This document shows, in pieces, positions 46,879 to 55,497 of a DNA stretch of 64,000 bases (positions are counted from its first letter, which is position 1; each line of letters starts with the position of its first letter). A model generated the notes under the pieces. That model searched no databases, had not been told where the DNA came from, and saw only the letters and a list, made by a program, of their open reading frames with translations. The position numbers and the translations under genes were made by a program. Source of the DNA: Cellvibrionaceae bacterium (lineage in GTDB: Bacteria; Pseudomonadota; Gammaproteobacteria; Pseudomonadales; Cellvibrionaceae); the NCBI GenBank assembly GCA_028281575.1, contig JANQJP010000030.1, forward strand, positions 1-64,000. The letters are read 5' to 3'.

Positions 46879-47586
46879 TTACTCCACTTTATTTGGGTTG
46901 GGTATAAGCCCGTGATTGTTGATCGGTGTTCTGACAAAGTGTTCAAGCGAATGTGATACATCGCCGTCGATAACCGCCAAGTCTTCTCGCAGGCCCTGAA
47001 TAAACTCATCAAGGGATAAAAAATATTGTTTTTCATTGCCCGCTACAGGTGCCTGAAGGTCGTGTTTATGCTGCGCCAAAATGGAATCTTCGGGCAGTTT
47101 CGTTTTTTCGTCTTCAATCAAACTTCTAAACACCTGGAGTTGTTGTTCATTGAGGCTGCGAAAGTAAAGTACACCAAAGACTTTTAGTTGATACATGTAC
47201 TGAGCAAGTATTGAGACCAGCTCCTTGTTTGCTACCATGCATGCAACACCGATTTGGTTTTCAACTGCATGTATTTCGTCTTCTTCAATGACGCTGTCGT
47301 CGTCGATACTAAAAATCTTTTCGAGTAAATCCTGGTAGATTTGCAGTTTCTTTTCAAAAATCCGCGAGGCGAACTCCTTATGGGTTTCATGTTTGACCTG
47401 AGTCTGCATAATAAGCGCCATTGCACCAACAGTTATCACTGAACCCATCACGGCTGCGAAAAACTCAAAAACCAGCGGTGATACATCTTCGGCAGACTCC
47501 AGTACCTCGCCTATAAAAAAGTACTGGATTAGAATAAATATAAAGAAGGCAATGGGCGTGCGGTAGCCCTTCAGGCTCGTTTTCAT
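46879..47586 (-). CDS. Hypothetical two-helix membrane protein beside the K+ channel
   Basis: A 235-residue protein with two N-terminal membrane segments (about 9-28 and 42-65), then a long helical cytoplasmic part with acidic loops (IFSIDDDSVIEEDEI) and a C-terminal domain near FLSLDEFIQGLREDL. No family recognised. Its stop is 15 nt before the channel start, so the two are probably an operon; an accessory subunit role would be inference. Confidence 0.65.
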   Translation of the reverse strand: MKTSLKGYRTPIAFFIFILIQYFFIGEVLESAEDVSPLVFEFFAAVMGSVITVGAMALIMQTQVKHETHKEFASRIFEKKLQIYQDLLEKIFSIDDDSVIEEDEIHAVENQIGVACMVANKELVSILAQYMYQLKVFGVLYFRSLNEQQLQVFRSLIEDEKTKLPEDSILAQHKHDLQAPVAGNEKQYFLSLDEFIQGLREDLAVIDGDVSHSLEHFVRTPINNHGLIPNPNKVE

Positions 47587-47681
47587 GAAGTGTTTCTCGC
47601 AAAAGAAATTGTTGATAGAATCGCGCTCAACAAAATTTAACCCTTGTTATTTGGATTCCACGCGCAGCTAGAGGACGGTAA

Positions 47682-48446
47682 ATGTTCATTCCCGGTAAAG
47701 ACGTTAGTAAAAAAGTTACCCTTAGTCCAGTCAAACGCTTCATTGATACCGTTTTTGTTCCCGTATGTGTCTTTATTATTTCACTTGGGTCGTTCTCGGA
47801 AGCTTTCATCCTTGTGGAAGACTTGCGCAATATGCTCAAGTCCAAGTTTAGCAACGAATTCGAGTACGAAACACTTGCGGATCTCCATGTGGGCAATACT
47901 AACAGCTATGTGGACGACTTGCTCGGTGCCCCTGCTGCAGCGAAGCCTCTGGGAGAGGATATTGACGTTAAATACTATATTAACGACAAATTTCTGGTTA
48001 CCAGTTACTTCAAGGGGGAGCGCCTCACAGCCTACACTGTGGTAGCGATCGCAGATGGTTTTTCACCGAGCCTGGAGTGGTATGACGGGCTCACTTTAGG
48101 CGACAAGCCATTGGCGGAATTTAATGAGCAACCTCAGGCGTTTACATTTGACAATGCGAGCACAAACCGGTTTTTTATCGAGCTGTCACCAAGTGAGCTT
48201 AGCGGTTACTTCCAAAATTCCTATTTTGGTACCTTGCAATATGGTACGGGTGATGTGAATCAGGAGCTTTTAAATGAGCTTTATAACTCTGAGGTCTTTG
48301 GCACAGAAGAAGAGACGTTTGAGAAGATAAAAGCTTTTCGCCAGGTATCCCATCCCAATTTCTATGGTCAGGGCGAGCTCGATATCAATACGATTCAGAA
48401 GGGCTTGTTGTCCAACGGCGAGTTTATGAATTTCTTTTTGAGATAG
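47682..48446 (+). CDS. Hypothetical membrane-anchored protein
   Basis: A 254-residue protein with one N-terminal membrane helix (about 24-44) and a soluble domain. The domain begins with FEYETLADLHVGNTNSYVDDLLGAPA, followed by beta-rich segments (YYINDKFLVTSYFKGERLTAYTVVAI). Similar short domains occur in a family I only vaguely recall (ETEC_3214-like); I would not rely on that. Convergent with an LPP20-type gene, separated by a hairpin. Confidence 0.55.
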   Translation: MFIPGKDVSKKVTLSPVKRFIDTVFVPVCVFIISLGSFSEAFILVEDLRNMLKSKFSNEFEYETLADLHVGNTNSYVDDLLGAPAAAKPLGEDIDVKYYINDKFLVTSYFKGERLTAYTVVAIADGFSPSLEWYDGLTLGDKPLAEFNEQPQAFTFDNASTNRFFIELSPSELSGYFQNSYFGTLQYGTGDVNQELLNELYNSEVFGTEEETFEKIKAFRQVSHPNFYGQGELDINTIQKGLLSNGEFMNFFLR

Positions 48447-48472
48447 AAAACGGCGGTCGAAGATCGACCGCC
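48447..48472 (-). terminator. Terminator for the minus-strand LPP20 gene
   Basis: GGCGGTCGA and TCGACCGCC pair perfectly (9 bp) around a 3-base loop. On the minus strand the hairpin is followed by TTTT, and it lies 21 bases after the end of the LPP20 gene. The plus strand has no T-run, so it works chiefly for the minus gene. Confidence 0.75.
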
Positions 48473-48492
48473 GGCTAGCGTTAATCTAGATC

Positions 48493-49083
48493 TTACTGTT
48501 TCTCAATTTCCCTTTCGAGTTCTTGCTGCGCTTTGTAAGCATTAAATTGTTCGCGAAGCACGCTCTCATTTGCAGATGACAGGTTTTTAGTGTCTGCGGC
48601 TTTTATGATCGAATCAACCAGCGTTTTAGTTGCGGCTGGGTCTAAGCTAACAAGGGAGCAAAAATAAGGTTTGCCCGCATCGTTAACACGTGTGGATTTG
48701 ATTGCACGCACGCCACTAAGTACTTGGTTAGATACTTGTTTCGTCACACTTTCAAACGTGCCGCCAACTGAATCACCTTCGTCGGTAGTGGTTAAGCGGT
48801 CATAGGCTTTATCCATTGCTTTTACACGCGTCTCGATTTGACCTGTGATATCAGCCTTACCATTTACAAGCGCTCGCTTGCGGGCAATTTCCATGTTGCC
48901 GGCGGGAATGGCTACGCAGCTTGCTGCGGCGAGGCCGTTGGGCACAGCTTCCGCTGGCGAGTAGTACCAATCGGGATATGGGTCGGCCGCGGCCGCTTCT
49001 TCTTTTACCGGGGCGGTGCCGCCACAGGCGGTCATCAAAATTGCTACGCCAGATATTGCTAATATATTTTTAGTGAGTTTCAT
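48493..49083 (-). CDS. LPP20 family lipoprotein
   Basis: A 196-residue outer-membrane lipoprotein; signal with lipobox MTAC (Cys about 20). The mature protein has PYPDWYYSPAEAVPNGLAAASC and MEIARKRALVNGKADITGQIETRVK, the LPP20 pattern of a helix plus beta sheet, then SGVRAIKSTRV. LPP20-type proteins of Helicobacter and Vibrio (FlgP) are outer-membrane lipoproteins. It is downstream of the MltC-like gene on the same strand. Confidence 0.8.
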   Translation of the reverse strand: MKLTKNILAISGVAILMTACGGTAPVKEEAAAADPYPDWYYSPAEAVPNGLAAASCVAIPAGNMEIARKRALVNGKADITGQIETRVKAMDKAYDRLTTTDEGDSVGGTFESVTKQVSNQVLSGVRAIKSTRVNDAGKPYFCSLVSLDPAATKTLVDSIIKAADTKNLSSANESVLREQFNAYKAQQELEREIEKQ

Positions 49084-49131
49084 TGTGGTTCTCCTTGGTT
49101 TAAAGCTTGATTGTGTCGGGTTACAGATACT

Positions 49132-50403
49132 TTAGAGCGTCGCCTGGGCATAGAGCTGTTGGCGCGCGACAACTTTTTCTAAATATTTTTTGGTCTCGTC
49201 GTAAGGTAGTTTTTTCTTCAGGGTTTTATATACCTCATCCGGGGTCATGCTATTAATAATCGGCAGGGCATTTTTGAGCCGTTTACTGCCAGTGAAAGCA
49301 ACGGAGACATTACCCGCGCCAGTGTTATATGCAGCAATAGCGCAGTATTCGCGGCTCAGTGGATCTTTAATGCCTTTAAGGTAGCTGTAATACAGTATGT
49401 TTAGATATGTGGCGCCCGCCTGAATATTATTTTTTGCATCGTAAAGATATTTTGGGCTCAACAAACGCGCCTTGCCTTCCAGTTTTTGCGTTACATCTTT
49501 GCCGGCGGAGCCGGGTACGATTTGCATTAATCCAAATGCGGGAATATGCGAGCGCGCTAAGGGGTTAAATGCGCTCTCGGTATGCATGATCGCATAGACT
49601 AAACTTTTATCCAGTTGATTTTTCTTCGAAAAAGTATTTACGTATTTAGAGAATTTTTTCGCGCGTTTTACGGTACTATCGCTCGGCATTTTTATTGTGA
49701 TCGTAGTGACCGGCGCTTTGCCTTCTTTTTTGGCCGGAACCGCCTTCTCTACCTTGGCCTGATTTGCGAGTTTAGCAACGGCCTTCTTTTCTGCTTCGCG
49801 TTTCGTGGGTGCGGGTGTGCTGTCAACAACGTCAGCCAACATCGACTGGGTGTTGACTTCATCCTCGATCTTCGTATCTGCCTCTACTGCGGCTAAAACC
49901 GGATCTGCCTCACGCGCTTTGTTGGGTGTGGTTTTTACAACTTCTTCCACATATTTTTCGATTTCCGCTTTGGTCGGTGCAGGTTTTTCTTCGTCCTCAA
50001 CGATGCTAATACGAATTTCGTTTTTCTCGTAGTCGATAACTTTTTTTGTTTTTAGGTCTTCTGAATACTCTACCCAAACTTTTTTGTCACTGACCTCGGC
50101 TTCATCCCAGATATTTAAAATGTCCTTTTTATATTTTTCGAGTTCGGCAAAGTACTTTTCTTTCCATTCGCTGAACTCTTCTTCCTGCTGGCGCTTCCAC
50201 GCTTGGAACTCTTCTTCTTCCGAGGCGTAACCAGATTGCGTGGTGCTGTAGTCCGTACTAGAGCCATCATCTGGTGTAGCTGCGTCTAATTCATCAAAAA
50301 TATCTGCATGTACCTGAGAAAATATGCTTGATGTAGCGATGATAATTGCCATCGACGAAGCGAGCACCGACCGGCGAAATTTTCTACTCTCCATAGTCGT
50401 CAC
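49132..50403 (-). CDS. MltC-like lytic murein transglycosylase
   Basis: A 423-residue exported protein. The signal peptide ends near VHADIF and no lipobox Cys is seen, unlike E. coli MltC, so it may be soluble. The N-terminal part EFQAWKRQQEEEFSEWKEKY to KKVIDYEKNEIRI matches the MltC N-domain; then an acidic linker, then an SLT domain (about 280-410) with the catalytic Glu in MHTESAFNPLARSH, GLMQIVPGSAGKD and AIAAYNTGAGNVSVAF. Cuts glycan strands in peptidoglycan. It lies between two envelope genes. Confidence 0.85.
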   Translation of the reverse strand: MTTMESRKFRRSVLASSMAIIIATSSIFSQVHADIFDELDAATPDDGSSTDYSTTQSGYASEEEEFQAWKRQQEEEFSEWKEKYFAELEKYKKDILNIWDEAEVSDKKVWVEYSEDLKTKKVIDYEKNEIRISIVEDEEKPAPTKAEIEKYVEEVVKTTPNKAREADPVLAAVEADTKIEDEVNTQSMLADVVDSTPAPTKREAEKKAVAKLANQAKVEKAVPAKKEGKAPVTTITIKMPSDSTVKRAKKFSKYVNTFSKKNQLDKSLVYAIMHTESAFNPLARSHIPAFGLMQIVPGSAGKDVTQKLEGKARLLSPKYLYDAKNNIQAGATYLNILYYSYLKGIKDPLSREYCAIAAYNTGAGNVSVAFTGSKRLKNALPIINSMTPDEVYKTLKKKLPYDETKKYLEKVVARQQLYAQATL

Positions 50404-50455
50404 CTATATTTAAGTTTGTGAATGTATCGGTTTAAGCGATGTTATTAAGGCTGCG

Positions 50456-51472
50456 TTAGCGTGTAGCGTTCTCCACGCCCTGCATAAATTTGCAGCCAAA
50501 ACCACAGGTTTGTTGGATTTTCACTTCATCGCCGAGGAAAACGAGAGGGGCTTTCTTCTTGCTGAATTCTATCCACACATAGTCGTCACCAACGGTTTTT
50601 GCCACCTTGCCATTCGGGCCTTCGAGCATTTCAACACTTTTGGTGCCGAGAGCGTCAGTACGTTCGACCTTAGTGACAATCGTTGCTTTGCTGCCTGGTT
50701 TATAGACGCCAGCCTTCTTCAGGTGTGTTTTAAAGAGGTGCTTTTGCCGGCCCATTTTCTTCGTCGTACGGTGGTCGATGACGTAGCCTTTTGCTGTAAA
50801 AAGGTTGCCGATAATGTGCTTCTTGTTTTCAAACACCTGGATAACAGCCTTAATTTTGTCTTGGTCGTCACTAATGCCGTTACAGCTATTAACATTGTTG
50901 TAACTGTTTTTATAATTCTGCTCGAGCACAAAGTCCTGTTCGACAGAGAGTGGGTTCATGTTGAGTAAGGTAACACCAACATTTAGCTTTACTCCGATCA
51001 CACAACGGCGCGGTGTAATGACTGCGCCGTTATCGCCATACGTCGCGTTAAAGTAATCGCGCGTTGTCGTAAGTGTGCGCACCTCTCCCTTTAAGGCGAA
51101 GTCGGCGAGGTTATACGATGAGCCCACAGCCAGGCCGCCTTGCTCGATAGCAATAAGTTCGTCGCGCAGAGTCTTGGAAATTTTCCGATCAATTAGCTGG
51201 ACGTTATTTTTTGCCAGTATTGAACGCATAGTGTTTGTAGCTGCGGTTTTTTGTTTCGCACCCCATTCACTCTCAAAAGGGAGCAAAATAACTTTAGGGT
51301 TTTCCTGGCGTTTAATTTTAACTCGTATTTCGTCCATAACGTCATCGCGATCCAGGCCATCTCTTGTGGCGAGAGGGGCACTTGGTAATGATGATGTCTG
51401 TATTTGTGCGTAAGACGAAAGAGCAAGTGTTGACGCAATGAGTAAGCTGAATAAAGTAGCGAGCGATTTCAT
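50456..51472 (-). CDS. Exported CsgG/LpoB-like protein
   Basis: A 338-residue periplasmic or outer-membrane protein with a signal peptide (SYAQ cleavage). The central part resembles CsgG/LpoB folds: VILLPFESEWGAKQKTAATNTMRSILAKNNVQLIDRK near 60-95 and YNLADFALKGEVRTL near 122-136. The C-terminal third (GVYKPGSKATIVTKVERTDALG and VWIEFSKKKAPLVFLGDEVKI) looks like a small beta domain as in flagellar FlgT. Role in envelope or flagellar assembly is guesswork from context. Confidence 0.65.
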   Translation of the reverse strand: MKSLATLFSLLIASTLALSSYAQIQTSSLPSAPLATRDGLDRDDVMDEIRVKIKRQENPKVILLPFESEWGAKQKTAATNTMRSILAKNNVQLIDRKISKTLRDELIAIEQGGLAVGSSYNLADFALKGEVRTLTTTRDYFNATYGDNGAVITPRRCVIGVKLNVGVTLLNMNPLSVEQDFVLEQNYKNSYNNVNSCNGISDDQDKIKAVIQVFENKKHIIGNLFTAKGYVIDHRTTKKMGRQKHLFKTHLKKAGVYKPGSKATIVTKVERTDALGTKSVEMLEGPNGKVAKTVGDDYVWIEFSKKKAPLVFLGDEVKIQQTCGFGCKFMQGVENATR

Positions 51473-51497
51473 TTTTTTCTTCCCAAAAGTTTCTTTA

Positions 51498-52472
51498 TTA
51501 ATTTAACCCCAGAGAGCGGGTAACGCCTTCCTCTGACATTTGGTTTACTGTTTTATTGATTGCTGACGTGATAGCGCTTTCGTGTGAAAGATAAGCTTGT
51601 CCGTCAACAATCAACTGTTTAGACGACAAGGGATTGCCGAATTCATCATAAACGTCAATAGCCGTATTTGCGTTAACATATTTTTGGCCAAAACGTTCGC
51701 CGCGCGTAAATGATCCGTTTAAACGCACTATCGGCGAATTAAAATCAGGTTGCGTTGTTGTGGCGCGAACATCTTCAACGGACAACTCCTGAATCAGTTT
51801 ACGAGCGAGCGGTGCTAAATCTCTTGACGCTTCAATGTAGATCACCATTTTCCCCATGAGCTGATTCATGGTTTGTTGGTATTGGTTTATTTTTGCTGTG
51901 TATTTTGCAATATGATTTGCATCTGTTAGCGCCTGTACAACCATGGACTTCTGAGACGCCTCTTTAATTTTTCGTTCGAGCTTACGGCGTTTTTTAAAGA
52001 CTTTTAATACGCTTATTGCTTTCCCTGGACTTAAATACTCATCAAGATCTGTCAGTGCGGATTCAAGCGCGCTTTTATTAGATTCAAGCAATTTGTATTT
52101 ATCGACTTTAACGCGAACGTAGTAAGTTTTTCGTGACTTCTTTGTCTTGTCGACTTCATAGCCACTAATTTGTGTATTACCCACCTGTGAACGGATATCG
52201 ATGTCGGTTTGTGTGTCGACTTTATCGTTATTAGCTGAGACGCGCTCGCGGTGGTCGGATGAAATACTGGTTAGCAGTCGTCCCGCGACGGACTCCAGCG
52301 CAGATTGTGTTGCAGAGTTTAGCGATTTGCCTTCGGCGACACCGTACATATAGCTGCCGCTATCCGGAATTGGGTTCAGCACCCAATCGGGTACTTTTTT
52401 CCCTGCCATCGCACACGACGATATCAAGAGAATAAATCCGCATAAAAATTGCCTACCTAGTCGAGCATCCAT
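51498..52472 (-). CDS. LPP20 family exported protein
   Basis: A 324-residue protein. Signal peptide with a possible lipobox near ISSCAMAGK. The LPP20-type domain is at about 28-130 (VPDWVLNPIPDSGSYMYGVAEG, LNSATQSALESVAGRLL), followed by helices and a further beta domain around IVRLNGSFTRGERFGQKYV. First gene of the 48.5-52.5 kb envelope cluster; the genes are separated by 25-52 nt and face the same way. Confidence 0.78.
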   Translation of the reverse strand: MDARLGRQFLCGFILLISSCAMAGKKVPDWVLNPIPDSGSYMYGVAEGKSLNSATQSALESVAGRLLTSISSDHRERVSANNDKVDTQTDIDIRSQVGNTQISGYEVDKTKKSRKTYYVRVKVDKYKLLESNKSALESALTDLDEYLSPGKAISVLKVFKKRRKLERKIKEASQKSMVVQALTDANHIAKYTAKINQYQQTMNQLMGKMVIYIEASRDLAPLARKLIQELSVEDVRATTTQPDFNSPIVRLNGSFTRGERFGQKYVNANTAIDVYDEFGNPLSSKQLIVDGQAYLSHESAITSAINKTVNQMSEEGVTRSLGLN

Positions 52473-52724
52473 AGCTGTGTCGCCTCACCGGTTCACGGGT
52501 AAAAGAGGGGTAGCAGAAAATCGTATAATGTATATAGCGCCAATGCAATATGCTGGCCGCTATGTTTTACAGTAGCTTTAAGCCTTTAAGTGCCAGACTT
52601 TTATCCAACACTGGCAGTGCTTATGTTAGCGCTGTAGCTATACTACGCTTTTCGTACACCTCAAAGTTTCTATCATTTGATGTTGCAGAGTTTACTGTTT
52701 AAGTTCCCTTGGAAAATCATTTAT

Positions 52725-53645
52725 TTATGACTTATTAAATGTTTGCACGCCAATCTGTGGTCTAGTGCTGACCGTGTTTATCGCAACATCTGATGCGAGT
52801 TGAAACAGGTATCCGTTTTCCGGCCACATGCGGTGGTAGTTTTCAACGCCGCCGCTGTCCTTGGTTAACCAGCTCGTCAGGTTTTGTTTGAGGTCGGTCC
52901 ACAAATTGGGTTCGACATCGATCAGCGTCTCCTCATGCTCGCGCAGTATTACTAAAAGCCCCGTGTGGCTAAATGAGACTTCCAGAGGAAGATAAGGCAC
53001 CAGGTCGTGTTCGTTCACGACGCGGCAATGTACGCCTTCAAACTGTTCTTCGAGCAATTGACTAAACAATTCGTCGCCGACGCGTGGCGCTGCGAAGCTA
53101 TATAAACCGTCGACGTAGATACCGCGATGCACCAGGTTGGCTACCAGCAACATGGCCAATGCACCCCCTAAACTATGCCCTGTCACCCAAAGCTCCTTAC
53201 TCGGATGATAGTGGCGCTCGATCAAGCGTCCAATATCAAATGCGACGTGAAAAAATGCGTCTTGCATCCCTTTGTGAACATAGCTGTTGTCGAACGGCCC
53301 CGGATCTTTACTAAATTGCAAATTCGCTCGCCAATCCTGCTTCGAGTCGGTACCTCGAAAAGCGACGATGACACGGTCGGCGCTACTGGCGACAAAGCCC
53401 TGAGTGTCGATGTCCCAAGTGTGTGCAGCTTCAAAATGTTCGCAGTTTTCAAAGCCCCACTGCGCCATTTGAGCATCAATAAGCGTGTGGTTGGTCGCGC
53501 CTGTTTCGTTGCATTCATACGTCAGTGCACATATCAGCGCCAACGAAAGCGCGTCAAATTTGTTATAGGTTTCCGCACGATGAGTTGGTTTGCACCGCCA
53601 TTCTGGACAATACAAATCGTAGCCGTATGGAGGTGTGTCGCCCAA
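52725..53645 (-). CDS. Class 3 lipase family protein
   Basis: A 306-residue alpha/beta hydrolase. It has VIVAFRGTDSKQDWRANLQ near 93-111, the nucleophile elbow VTGHSLGGALAMLL near 158-171, FAAPRVGDELF near 188-198 and VVNEHDLVPYLPLEV with a catalytic Asp and a following His in FSHTG. No signal peptide is visible, so an intracellular role, or export by another route, is possible. 26 nt before the tpx gene on the same strand. Confidence 0.88.
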   Translation of the reverse strand: MGDTPPYGYDLYCPEWRCKPTHRAETYNKFDALSLALICALTYECNETGATNHTLIDAQMAQWGFENCEHFEAAHTWDIDTQGFVASSADRVIVAFRGTDSKQDWRANLQFSKDPGPFDNSYVHKGMQDAFFHVAFDIGRLIERHYHPSKELWVTGHSLGGALAMLLVANLVHRGIYVDGLYSFAAPRVGDELFSQLLEEQFEGVHCRVVNEHDLVPYLPLEVSFSHTGLLVILREHEETLIDVEPNLWTDLKQNLTSWLTKDSGGVENYHRMWPENGYLFQLASDVAINTVSTRPQIGVQTFNKS

Positions 53646-53671
53646 GCTTAATTTCTCCCTATCTGCCGATC

Positions 53672-54169
53672 TTATGTGATGGTAGCTATTGCAGCCTCAT
53701 AATTAGGTTCAACGCTCGTCTCCGCAACTTGCTCGGTATAGATAACAGCGCCGTCTGAATCAATAATAACGATAGCGCGAGACAGTAAACCCGCAAGTGG
53801 GCCCGTGCTAAACGTGACGCCATAGTCGTTGCCGAAGCTAGACCGGAAGGAGGATGCGACGAGCACATTGCTAATGCCTTCAGCTCCGCAAAAACGGCCA
53901 AGTGCAAATGGCAAATCGGCTGACACGCAAACCACAACAACATTATTTAATGATGCGGCACGATGATTAAATTCTCTTACAGAGCTTGCGCAGGTGGGGG
54001 TGTCGATAGACGGAAAAATGTTGAGGATGATGCGCTTGCCTGCGAGGGACTGCGAATCCAGTTCCGATAAATCCATCGCACACAGAGAGAATTTGGGGGC
54101 CGTGTTGCCAGTAGGTGGAAGTTCACCGATCGTCTCGTACGGATGGTTTTTGAGCGTTACAGTTGCCAT
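53672..54169 (-). CDS. tpx: Thiol peroxidase (atypical 2-Cys peroxiredoxin)
   Basis: Reduces lipid and hydrogen peroxides with thioredoxin. In 165 residues the peroxidatic Cys is in FPSIDTPTCASSVREFN and the resolving Cys in GRFCGAEGI. The ATG at 54169 has AGGAA seven bases upstream; a longer ORF to 54238 adds 23 implausible residues. Length and layout are normal. Not part of an obvious operon. Confidence 0.95.
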   Translation of the reverse strand: MATVTLKNHPYETIGELPPTGNTAPKFSLCAMDLSELDSQSLAGKRIILNIFPSIDTPTCASSVREFNHRAASLNNVVVVCVSADLPFALGRFCGAEGISNVLVASSFRSSFGNDYGVTFSTGPLAGLLSRAIVIIDSDGAVIYTEQVAETSVEPNYEAAIATIT

Positions 54170-54308
54170 GGGACATTCCTTTTTTTGATTATTGGCTGTT
54201 TCTAAAGCACATTGCAAAATAGTAACCGACGCTTGCAAGAAATGGTATGACCTGGTTCAGCTATAGGTGCATTTATTCAGGCGATGAGGGATAAAGCCAG
54301 GGTGTCTA

Positions 54309-55280
54309 TCAAGATGGGAGTTTCTCGAAAAAGAGCCCGCTTAGCTTTTGGGCTGGATTTGCGTCGCTAAGTATATCGTTGGAAGTGACAACGCCGCCAG
54401 CCATATGATTGTGCCCGCCACCGAAACCAAGTTGACTGTCATTCAGCACCGTGCGTACCAGCGCCGCAACGTCACAGTGATTTACTTCTGACCTGAGTGA
54501 AAGGTGGATTTTGTCTTCCAGTGTCGCCGCGATAATGGTGACATCTATTTCTTCGACCGATAGTAAGAAGTCACCGAGAATACCCAATATATTCTTTGAA
54601 TTGCAGTGCTCCAGGTAAGCAAAGGCCACACGATTGTTGATTGTGGCCTCATTTAGTAAATCTTTAAAGCCTGTTAAATCCTCCGACTCTAATGTGTTTT
54701 TACAGACTTTATTTACCAGTTCCATATCGGAGAGCGCGTGCAAAGTAGAAAATGCCTGGATATCGGCAGAACAGAAACCGCGGGTTAAATGCGCGGTATC
54801 AATATTCAGCCCGATTTGCAGTGCACTCGCGACCTCCTTGCGTATCGGGAGCTTTAGATGGGAATAATACTCCACGAGCATAGAGGCAGCCGCGCCGTAG
54901 TTTGGCCGGACGTCACAAAACCACAGTCCCTTGGGCGCAGTGACTTCGTGGTGATCGATCACGGCGATTTCCTGGCCGGGTGTGTCGAATACATTTTTCT
55001 CGCCAATGCAGCCGTCGACAGTGATGGTGATATCGTCGGGTGAGATATCAGAGTCCTGCCAGTTGCATATGTCGATACCGCATTCTTCGACCATGGTGTG
55101 AATAGAGCCGCGGTCAATGCTGCCGTTATAAATAATCTGAGAAGGGATGCTGAGCTGGGAAAGCAGGTCGCTGAGCGCAAATGAGGAGGCAACTGCGTCG
55201 TGATCAGGGAAGTCGTGGGCTTGAATAAAGACGCGCGGATGAGCTCGAAGTTTATCGATAAATGCACTGAGCTCTATCAT
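54309..55280 (-). CDS. DHH family phosphoesterase
   Basis: A 323-residue cytoplasmic protein. It has HDFPDHDAVASSF (DHD motif near 24-29), ITVDGCIGEKN, AVIDHHEVTAP (DHH motif) and the C-terminal DHHA1 motif GGGHNHMAGG. The family includes nano-RNases and cyclic-dinucleotide phosphodiesterases; the substrate cannot be told. ATG 55280 has GAGGAG upstream; an in-frame ATG at 55358 adds 26 residues without support. It faces away from the kinase gene. Confidence 0.87.
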   Translation of the reverse strand: MIELSAFIDKLRAHPRVFIQAHDFPDHDAVASSFALSDLLSQLSIPSQIIYNGSIDRGSIHTMVEECGIDICNWQDSDISPDDITITVDGCIGEKNVFDTPGQEIAVIDHHEVTAPKGLWFCDVRPNYGAAASMLVEYYSHLKLPIRKEVASALQIGLNIDTAHLTRGFCSADIQAFSTLHALSDMELVNKVCKNTLESEDLTGFKDLLNEATINNRVAFAYLEHCNSKNILGILGDFLLSVEEIDVTIIAATLEDKIHLSLRSEVNHCDVAALVRTVLNDSQLGFGGGHNHMAGGVVTSNDILSDANPAQKLSGLFFEKLPS

Positions 55281-55497
55281 TTCTGTATTCTCCTCACGCC
55301 ATGCAGACTTCCGCGACTTCAAGTGCTTTTGCACGTAGCCTCTCTTGGATACTAGCACATAGATTTATGACGGGAGCTTCGTTTTGCTGAAGGTGGCGCC
55401 AATCTGTCGGTGTGTGGGAATTGGCAAGTGCAGTATACTAGTTGCTTTGAGCCCTGGACCTGATAAGCAGGGCCCTAGTCACTGTTAGTCAACGCGT

